The notes beneath the pieces are model-generated. The model ran no database searches. It saw nothing but the letters and a program-made list of their open reading frames with translations, and was not told the origin of the DNA. The translations under genes were made by a program, and so were the position numbers. Shown piece after piece: positions 1 through 4,633 of a DNA stretch of 7,167 bases. This stretch comes from DAOQAU01 sp964640325 (lineage in GTDB: Bacteria > Cyanobacteriota > Vampirovibrionia > Gastranaerophilales > Gastranaerophilaceae), in assembly GCA_964640325.1 (NCBI GenBank), contig CAZXID010000043.1:1-7167 (forward strand), given 5' to 3'. Position 1 is the stretch's first letter; each line of letters starts with the position of its first letter.

Positions 1-36
1 ATTGTCCGCAAGTATTGTTAATGCTGGTTTTTCGTA

Positions 37-106
37 TTGTAACAAAATGTTAAGAAAGTATATACTATACGTATTTTTTTATTTTTTATTAAATTTTGTT
101 ACAAAA
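37..106 (+). promoter_or_regulatory. Candidate promoter with two flanking operator-like palindromes, upstream of the 190-675 gene
   Basis: A possible -35 TTGTAA (37-42) and -10 TATACT (61-66) are separated by 18 bases, giving 4/6 and 5/6 matches to the sigma-70 consensus. Transcription would start near 73 and leave a leader of about 115 bases. The -35 sits inside the palindrome TTGTAACAA (37-45). A second palindrome, TTTTGTTACAAAA (94-106), lies just downstream of the proposed start, so the two are placed like a repressor-binding pair. Other AT-rich -10-like hexamers near 122-130 and 154-170 cannot be excluded. What binds here, if anything, is unknown. Confidence 0.4.
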
Positions 107-189
107 ACTGATTTTTAGGCATATTATTATAAAGTTTTTGGGAATAAAAACGATATATAAAGTATATATTTTATTAGCGAGGGTGTGTA

Positions 190-675
190 ATGACCGTAGG
201 TGCTGTAAACGGTGTTTATCAATATACTTATGATTACGTCAATCAGTTTTTTGACGTAAACGTTTCTAATGCAAGAATTAATCAGTTAATGCGTGATTTT
301 CACATTATCCCCACAGGGAATCAATATCAGGATTTACAAGCACTTTTCAGCGCAATGTACAATTACTATTCCGTGCAGGCAACACCTGTTCAAAACAATC
401 AAAATAATCAACTTCCTTGGGCGCCTTTGATGCAAAAAGTCGGGTTAACTCCCACAGGAGATTTATATACCGATAAAACTGCTTTTATGGTAAGAATTGA
501 CCAGCTTCAAGGTGTTGCAAAGAATGGTTCTCAAGAAGATACAGCTGAAGAACTTGTTACCCAGTCTTATAACGTATTCATCCCTCCTGCTCGGCAAAAA
601 CAGCAATCAGCTTCGTATGACGATGTTGTGGGCATTGTTAATATGGTATTGCTTGGGCTTCATCCGGAACCTTAA
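190..675 (+). CDS. Hypothetical protein with two copies of a 47-residue repeat
   Basis: I do not recognise this 161-residue protein. The ATG start is supported by GAGGG at 179-183, six bases upstream. There is no signal peptide or membrane segment; the N-terminus is Tyr/Asn/Val-rich and looks soluble. Its clearest trait is internal duplication: residues 33-60 and 80-107 align without gaps at an exact offset of 47 (L33/L80, M34/M81, P41/P88, T42/T89, G43/G90, Y46/Y93, D48/D95, A51/A98). The shared core is LM-x6-PTG-x2-Y-x-D-x2-A, probably a short helical unit around a PTG turn. A Gln/Asn-rich linker (68-74) separates the copies, and a short hydrophobic stretch (VVGIVNMVLLGL) precedes the C-terminus. 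The gene is monocistronic: its own candidate promoter lies upstream and a strong terminator follows. Function unknown; a structural or regulatory role is possible, and nothing points to an enzyme. Confidence 0.85.
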   Translation: MTVGAVNGVYQYTYDYVNQFFDVNVSNARINQLMRDFHIIPTGNQYQDLQALFSAMYNYYSVQATPVQNNQNNQLPWAPLMQKVGLTPTGDLYTDKTAFMVRIDQLQGVAKNGSQEDTAEELVTQSYNVFIPPARQKQQSASYDDVVGIVNMVLLGLHPEP

Positions 676-708
676 TTTTTTTCTAACACACTTATCTTTA
701 ACACCTCA

Positions 709-745
709 GGGCGAAAAAAGCAAAGCTTTTTTCGCCCCATTTTTT
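709..745 (+). terminator. Rho-independent terminator of the 190-675 gene
   Basis: A perfect 13-base-pair stem (arms 709-721 and 725-737, GGGCGAAAAAAGC with its complement) closes an AAA loop and is followed by CA and six T residues (740-745). It lies 33 bases after the stop codon. On the opposite strand no U-tract directly follows the hairpin, so it should act only on rightward transcription. It separates this gene from the lipM operon that begins at 778. Confidence 0.93.
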
Positions 746-760
746 ATCTGGAATTTTATT

Positions 761-769
761 TGTTATAAA
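761..769 (+). promoter_or_regulatory. Extended -10 promoter for the lipM operon, probably leaderless
   Basis: TG-T-TATAAA (761-769) matches an extended -10 element. The region 17 bases further upstream is only T-rich, so there is no clear -35. Initiation about seven bases after the -10 falls at 776-778, on or next to the ATG. No Shine-Dalgarno sequence is visible between the terminator and the ATG, which fits a leaderless message. Confidence 0.45.
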
Positions 770-777
770 ATTAAAAT

Positions 778-1455
778 ATGAAATTTATTGATTTTGATAT
801 AAAAACGGGCAAAGAAAATATGCAAATAGATGGTGATTTGCTTGGGTTTGCTATTAAAAAAAAGCTGACAGAACCTGTATTCAGGCTCTATGCATGGTCG
901 CCGGCGTGTGTTTCTCTTGGGAGAAATCAAAGTGAAGATTTTTTGAATAAGAATTATTTAAGACAAAAAAATATAGATGTAGTAAAAAGACTAACAGGCG
1001 GAAGGGCGCTTTTACATGATAAAGAGTTAACTTATTCATTTATATGTCCTATTACATTTCTTGAAAACGGTCAAAGTGTTGTTAATTCTTATAAAGAAAT
1101 TTCCCAGATAATTATAGGTGCTTTTGAAAAATTGGGGATAAAATTAGAATTTCCGGAAAAAAAGCACCATGTTAAATTTGATTATTGTATGTCTGTTTCT
1201 ACAGGTGCAGATTTATGTTTTGAGGGTAAAAAATTAATAGGTTCAGCTCAATTCAGAAAAGAAGGTTACATTCTTCAGCATGGTTCCATTCTTTTTGATT
1301 ATGACAAAAAACTTCTTGAAAAAATATTTGATGAAAAAGTTGATGAAAACTCAATTACATCAATAAAACAAATTGCTCCTGATTTGGATTTTGAAAAATT
1401 AAAGGTTTGCCTGCAGGAAAGTGCAGAATGTTTTAAAAAATCCATGGTACAATAG
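778..1455 (+). CDS. lipM: LipM-type octanoyltransferase (biotin/lipoate protein ligase fold)
   Basis: This 225-residue protein belongs to the BPL/LplA/LipB family. It most likely transfers octanoyl groups from acyl carrier protein to the lipoyl domains of 2-oxoacid dehydrogenases or GcvH, in the cytoplasm. Visible motifs are NMQIDGDLL (14-22), W-S-P-x3-SLGRNQ (40-51), RLTGGRALLHDKELTYS (71-87) and GKKLIGSAQ (150-158) followed by LQHGS (166-170). Lys152 matches the conserved active-site lysine. Cys137 lies 13 residues before Gly150, the same spacing as the catalytic cysteine of Bacillus LipM as I recall it, which favours an octanoyltransferase over an ATP-dependent LplA ligase. There is no LplA-type C-terminal accessory domain, and the protein is shorter than LipM (about 278 residues). 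It is the first gene of a run with the prenyl synthase 14 bases downstream. A LipL-like amidotransferase or a lipoate ligase are the alternatives. Confidence 0.85.
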   Translation: MKFIDFDIKTGKENMQIDGDLLGFAIKKKLTEPVFRLYAWSPACVSLGRNQSEDFLNKNYLRQKNIDVVKRLTGGRALLHDKELTYSFICPITFLENGQSVVNSYKEISQIIIGAFEKLGIKLEFPEKKHHVKFDYCMSVSTGADLCFEGKKLIGSAQFRKEGYILQHGSILFDYDKKLLEKIFDEKVDENSITSIKQIAPDLDFEKLKVCLQESAECFKKSMVQ

Positions 1456-1459
1456 CTTT

Positions 1460-1463
1460 GGAG
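1460..1463 (+). promoter_or_regulatory. Shine-Dalgarno GGAG that fixes the prenyl synthase start at 1470
   Basis: GGAG lies six bases before the ATG at 1470. An in-frame TTG at 1458 could start the protein four codons earlier, but it overlaps this element and has no ribosome-binding site of its own. The ATG at 1470 is therefore preferred. Confidence 0.8.
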
Positions 1464-1469
1464 CCGAAA

Positions 1470-2396
1470 ATGAAATTTAAACAAAGATACGAAGAAATTA
1501 AAAAGAATGCAGACAAAGATTTTGAAATTTTAGAATCTGATATTTCAAAATTGTTTCAGGAAAAAAGTCCGCTAAATGTTCATCTGTTAAAGTTTTTGGC
1601 TGCGCCTTCAAAAAGAATCAGACCGCTTTTAGGATTTCTTTTTTTAAGAAGTCTTTCAAATAAAGTGAATAATAATCAATACAAGATTATGCTTACGGTT
1701 GAACTTGTTCATAATGCAACGCTTATTCATGACGATATTATGGATAATGCTTCTGTCAGAAGAAAACAAAAAACTCTTAATACTAAATTTGACAATGATT
1801 TGGCGGTGGTAGCAGGTGATTATCTGCTTTCAATTTCTCTTGAAAAAGTGATTGAAACAAATTCACCCCAAGTTCTTAAGCTTTTTACTTCGGCGATTAA
1901 GCAAACTTGCCTGGGGGAAATTAATCAATATTTTACAAAAAATAAAGTAACCTCAATTGAAGATTATATCGAAAAATCAAGGCAAAAAACAGCACTTCTT
2001 TTTGAAATGGGAGTTTTGGGCGGATTTTTGCTTGGTGAAGACTCGCAAGATACAAAAAAACAAAAAATGGCAAGCGATTTTGCTCAAAATTTTGGAATAG
2101 CGTTTCAAATTCGTGATGATTTGATGAATGTTTTAAGTATGGAAAAAAATGATGAAAATGATTTTCAGTCAGGAGTCTATACAGCCCCTTTGATTTTTGC
2201 AAGAGAAGAAAATAAAAATATTCTTAATGAAAAAAATATTTTAAAGGCAATTAAAAATACTAAGTCCATCGAAAAGACAAGGGCTTTGATGGATAATTAC
2301 TTTAAAAAGGCGATTTTTTCCATGGAAAAAATCGCCGCAAATAAATATAAATCGGCAATAGTAGAGTTAATAGAAATTTTGAAAATGAGTGTGTGA
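1470..2396 (+). CDS. Polyprenyl diphosphate synthase (trans-isoprenyl synthase), long-chain type
   Basis: This 308-residue protein should condense isopentenyl diphosphate onto an allylic diphosphate to build a polyprenyl chain, such as a quinone side chain or other lipid carrier. It has the KRIRP motif (48-52), the first aspartate-rich motif DDIMD (88-92) followed by RR (97-98), AGDYLLS (115-121), GEINQ (149-153), Lys173-Thr174 and FQIRDD (212-217). Ala83, five residues before the first Asp, is small; in this family a small residue there permits longer products. The second aspartate motif reads DDLMN (216-220) instead of DDxxD, and the later GK-x-T reads GVYT (235-238), so metal and diphosphate binding may be altered. 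No membrane segment is seen. It lies between lipM (14-base gap) and lepB (3-base gap), consistent with one operon. An IspB/HepT-like synthase is most likely; product length and activity cannot be settled from sequence. Confidence 0.88.
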   Translation: MKFKQRYEEIKKNADKDFEILESDISKLFQEKSPLNVHLLKFLAAPSKRIRPLLGFLFLRSLSNKVNNNQYKIMLTVELVHNATLIHDDIMDNASVRRKQKTLNTKFDNDLAVVAGDYLLSISLEKVIETNSPQVLKLFTSAIKQTCLGEINQYFTKNKVTSIEDYIEKSRQKTALLFEMGVLGGFLLGEDSQDTKKQKMASDFAQNFGIAFQIRDDLMNVLSMEKNDENDFQSGVYTAPLIFAREENKNILNEKNILKAIKNTKSIEKTRALMDNYFKKAIFSMEKIAANKYKSAIVELIEILKMSV

Positions 2397-2399
2397 AAA

Positions 2400-3020
2400 A
2401 TGGACTTAGAAGAGATAAAATTAAAGATTAAACCTATATTAAAAGAGATTATTGAAACAGCCGTATTCGTGATTGTAATGGTTATAATAATAAGGTTTTT
2501 TGTGGGCGAAATCCGCTGGATACCTTCGGGTTCAATGAAACCGACGTTGCTTGAAGGGGACAGGATTTTTGTAGAAAGAGTTTCAAGATTTTTTGTTACG
2601 CCAAAGCGTGGGGATATAATGGTATTTTACCCGCCGTCAGAAAAGCTTAATATGAGCGGTATGGGTATTTTCCAAAGGTTGACCGGATTTTTTTGCAAAG
2701 ATATTGCTTACATAAAAAGAGTAGTGGGGCTTCCCGGGGATAAAATTTTAATTAAAGGGGATGCTGAAGGAAAATACAGTGTTATTGTGAACGGTAAAAA
2801 GCTTGAAGAAAACTATGTATTGGACGAATATGACTATATCCCTTGTTCTCAAGCTATGTATTGCGGCCCTTTTGTAGTTCCCCAAGGTAACTACTTTATG
2901 ATGGGCGATAATAGAGGAAATTCGCAAGACAGCCGTTTTTGGGGCTTTTTGCCCAAAGACAGGTTTGTAGGCAGAGCTGTCTTTTTGTTTTGGCCGTTGA
3001 CTAGAGTTAACAAATTGTAA
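2400..3020 (+). CDS. lepB: Signal peptidase I
   Basis: This 206-residue membrane serine protease removes signal peptides from exported proteins on the outer face of the cytoplasmic membrane. A short charged N-terminus is followed by one transmembrane segment (about 17-36). The catalytic domain then shows SGSMKPTL with nucleophile Ser45, GDRIFV (53-58), RGDIMVF (70-76), the general-base lysine in YIKRVVGLPGD (Lys106), and the conserved GDNRGNSQDSRFWG box (169-182). All catalytic residues of the Ser/Lys dyad are present and the length is normal for bacterial type I enzymes. Two cysteines (149 and 155) in the beta-rich region could form a disulfide. The start lies three bases after the prenyl synthase stop with only a weak GAG-like ribosome site, so translation is probably coupled to the upstream gene. 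No convincing terminator follows the stop. Confidence 0.96.
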   Translation: MDLEEIKLKIKPILKEIIETAVFVIVMVIIIRFFVGEIRWIPSGSMKPTLLEGDRIFVERVSRFFVTPKRGDIMVFYPPSEKLNMSGMGIFQRLTGFFCKDIAYIKRVVGLPGDKILIKGDAEGKYSVIVNGKKLEENYVLDEYDYIPCSQAMYCGPFVVPQGNYFMMGDNRGNSQDSRFWGFLPKDRFVGRAVFLFWPLTRVNKL

Positions 3021-3063
3021 GAAGTTTTGCTTGATATTTAAGGCTGTTTGTGTGAGAATATTT

Positions 3064-3116
3064 TTAATGCCAAAGTAGCTCACACGGTGAGGCTTGACGA
3101 AACGAAGTCAGATTAA
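3064..3116 (+). pseudogene. Degenerate tRNA-Met-like remnant
   Basis: Nineteen bases (3064-3082) repeat exactly the five-base flank and first 14 bases of the intact tRNA-Met (3154-3172), 90 bases further on. The continuation CACGG then TGAGG (3083-3092) equals the 5' anticodon stem (3186-3190) joined to the bases after the anticodon stem (3201-3205), as if the D-loop side and anticodon loop had been deleted. The next bases, GAC then CGAA (3096-3106), resemble a decayed T-arm. It has no anticodon and no 3' acceptor strand, so it cannot be a working tRNA. The right-hand end is approximate. Confidence 0.6.
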
Positions 3117-3158
3117 ACACCAACTGAGCACAACAAGTTAATAGAAGTAACAATTAAT

Positions 3159-3232
3159 GCCAAAGTAGCTCAGTTGGTGAGAGCGCACGGCTCATACCCG
3201 TGAGGTCGACAGTTCGAATCTGTCCTTTGGTA
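3159..3232 (+). tRNA. tRNA-Met(CAU), elongator
   Basis: All four arms fold. The acceptor GCCAAAG (3159-3165) pairs with CTTTGGT (3225-3231), with a G1-U72 wobble as the first pair and A73 at 3232. The D-stem is GCTC/GAGC (3168-3171, 3181-3184). The anticodon stem is CACGG/CCGTG around loop CTCATAC, with CAT at 3193-3195. The T-stem is GACAG/CTGTC with loop TTCGAAT. The anticodon stem lacks the three G-C pairs of initiator tRNA, and the anticodon-arm sequence matches the usual elongator Met pattern rather than Ile2, whose CAU is modified to lysidine. CCA is not encoded and must be added after transcription. Confidence 0.96.
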
Positions 3233-3246
3233 TATTATTTTGGGTT

Positions 3247-3293
3247 CGGCACATTGAGTGCCGCTCACGGGTTGTATTTGCTAAAGCAAATAC
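3247..3293 (+). other. Two consecutive hairpins downstream of the tRNA
   Basis: CGGCAC/GTGCCG (3247-3252 with 3258-3263, loop ATTGA) is followed by GTATTTGC/GCAAATAC (3274-3281 with 3286-3293, loop TAAA). Neither is followed by a T-tract, so they are not simple intrinsic terminators. They may be processing or stability structures of the tRNA 3' trailer. Confidence 0.5.
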
Positions 3294-3301
3294 CCTCTCA
3301 C

Positions 3302-3333
3302 AAAACAATACTTAATTGTTTATTTATTGTTTT
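3302..3333 (+). terminator. Possible weak terminator after the tRNA
   Basis: AAAACAATA (3302-3310) and its complement TATTGTTTT (3325-3333) form a 9-base-pair AT-rich inverted repeat with a 14-base AT-rich loop. The right arm itself is T-rich and followed by ATTCTT. The stem is weak, so this is a tentative end for the tRNA transcript. The rest of 3334-3437 shows only AT-rich sequence and no clear promoter hexamer pair for the next gene. Confidence 0.3.
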
Positions 3334-3448
3334 ATTCTTAAAATCCCTGTAAATGTTAATTTTTGTTTTATTTGTTGTTAAAACCCGCAAATTATTTTTT
3401 TCACGTGTTTTAATTACGACGAAAAGGTATTAAAAATAGGAGGCAAAA

Positions 3449-4513
3449 ATGCAGGTTAGTAATATCAATTTAAATCAAAATAGGTTAAAAGGCAAAACAT
3501 ATGCGCCTGTGTTTCAGGCAAAAAAGAAATTTGTGGCAAATGATACAAAGGATCATCCTTCGTTTTTTAAAAAAGTTTTAGGCTATTTTGGTGCCGCATA
3601 TACTTTGAGTGGAGTACGGCTTTTATTATCTTTGCCTTTGGGTTTAGCTGTTATGATGGGGCTTAAAAAATATCCTGAAAAAAATTCCGGCGAAATTGCC
3701 GAAGCTGCTCAAAATGTTTTGAAACAGACAGGTTTAGACAAAAAAGGATTAAGGCTATTCTTTGCGGACCAGGGAAATGAAAATCTTTTGACTAAGCAAG
3801 TTTATAGAACGATTTTAAAAAGCCAGCCAAAATCTGCTTTTGCAAGATTTAAACAAAATATGACAGAAAAAATGCTTAAAGGGTATACAAGAAAAATTTC
3901 TAAGTTAATGCCTGATAATAAAGATTTACAAAATATTAATTTAAAAACGGTTTACAAGTTTATATCAAAGTTTTATTCTTCTATGATTCGTAAAGGATTG
4001 AATGCATTTTATTTATCAAAAACAAATTTTGCCGCGACTGCAAGAAATAAGGCAAGTCTTATTTTCCATGAGATAGGACATGCTTCAACTGCAAACAGCA
4101 GCAGATTGGCAAAAAGATTACAGGGTTTAGTCAGGAGAATGCCTAAACTTGCTATGTTACCGTTAGGCTTGATTGCATTTTGTCATACAAATATTAAATC
4201 AAAGCCGGCAAGTGAAAAGAGTAAATTTACAAAAACAATGGATTTTGTAAAGGATAATGCAGGTAAGATTGTTACTCTAAGCTTTTTACCATTGGTTGCT
4301 GAAGAAGCTTTGGCGTCATTTAAGGGTGTTAATTATGCGAGAAAAGTTCTTGGAAATAAGCAAGCCGCTAAAATAGGCTTGTTGTACACACTCGCTTTAA
4401 GCTCTTATGCCGGAACTGCTCTTATTTCAGGATATGCAATGAAAGTCGCAAGCAAGGTCAGGGACAAAATAGTCTATCCTAATGAATACCAAAGACAAAA
4501 GCAGGCAGCTTAA
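3449..4513 (+). CDS. Uncharacterised membrane protein with HEIGH zinc-metalloprotease motif
   Basis: I do not recognise the family of this 354-residue protein. The start is secure: AGGAGG at 3438-3443 lies five bases before the ATG. Residues 207-211 read HEIGH, a HExxH zinc site preceded by the hydrophobic stretch SLIF. A glutamate pair in VAEEALASFKG (E285/E286) is placed like the third zinc ligand of gluzincin proteases such as M48. Hydrophobic segments that could cross the membrane lie at about 45-72, 231-246, 274-289 and 309-331, so the zinc site and candidate third ligand sit between or next to membrane segments. The N-terminus has no standard signal peptide: it begins Asn-rich and reaches VFQAKKK at 21-27. 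Residues 75-185 are a basic, largely helical region. It is probably transcribed alone. An integral-membrane zinc protease is the best guess; substrate unknown. A non-catalytic relative is possible. Confidence 0.8.
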   Translation: MQVSNINLNQNRLKGKTYAPVFQAKKKFVANDTKDHPSFFKKVLGYFGAAYTLSGVRLLLSLPLGLAVMMGLKKYPEKNSGEIAEAAQNVLKQTGLDKKGLRLFFADQGNENLLTKQVYRTILKSQPKSAFARFKQNMTEKMLKGYTRKISKLMPDNKDLQNINLKTVYKFISKFYSSMIRKGLNAFYLSKTNFAATARNKASLIFHEIGHASTANSSRLAKRLQGLVRRMPKLAMLPLGLIAFCHTNIKSKPASEKSKFTKTMDFVKDNAGKIVTLSFLPLVAEEALASFKGVNYARKVLGNKQAAKIGLLYTLALSSYAGTALISGYAMKVASKVRDKIVYPNEYQRQKQAA

Positions 4514-4570
4514 AATAATTTTTTTTTACTGTTCTTTATTGAATTTTTGATGTAAAATTGAGTAAAAAGT

Positions 4571-4633
4571 ATGGGTGTGTCAAAAAAATTGAAAAATGAC
4601 AAATTTTGCAATCACAATATTGGAATATTATGA
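4571..4633 (+). CDS. Possible 20-codon upstream ORF overlapping the acyl synthetase start
   Basis: An ATG at 4571 opens a 20-residue frame (MGVSKKLKNDK, then FCNHNIGIL) that ends in TGA at 4631-4633. This overlaps the ATG at 4630 as ATGA, the classic arrangement for translational coupling. A TGTAAAAT element resembling a -10 (4551-4558) ends 12 bases before its ATG, without a recognisable -35. Only a weak GAG precedes the ATG. The peptide resembles nothing I know, and the overlap could be chance. Confidence 0.3.
   Translation: MGVSKKLKNDKFCNHNIGIL

Noticed and set aside
1..118. 3' end of an upstream coding region
   Set aside because: Forward frames stay open briefly from the window edge, but the sequence quickly becomes very AT-rich and promoter-like. 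No recognisable protein end can be supported.
497..781. 94-codon open frame overlapping the end of the repeat-protein gene
   Set aside because: It runs out of frame through the 190-675 gene and across the terminator hairpin, has no ribosome site, and ends over the lipM start. It is a shadow frame.
2748..3083. Minus-strand open frame over lepB
   Set aside because: It lies opposite the fully conserved catalytic region of signal peptidase I, with no promoter or family resemblance. The other minus-strand frames (1299-1484, 1933-2202, 5461-5808, 5881-6132, 6807-7007) are rejected for the same reason.
3064..3172. tRNA repeat as attachment sites of an integrated element
   Set aside because: The repeat is of the 5' end, only 90 bases separate the copies, and there is no integrase or cargo between them.
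3193..3195. Initiator tRNA-fMet or tRNA-Ile2 identity for the CAT anticodon
   Set aside because: The anticodon stem is CACGG/CCGTG without the initiator G-C triplet, and the loop with its flanks matches the elongator Met pattern rather than Ile2.
4499..4527. Terminator after the HEIGH protein gene
   Set aside because: There is a run of nine T residues, but the only stem before it is four base pairs (AAGC/GCTT) and overlaps the stop codon. It is too weak to call.
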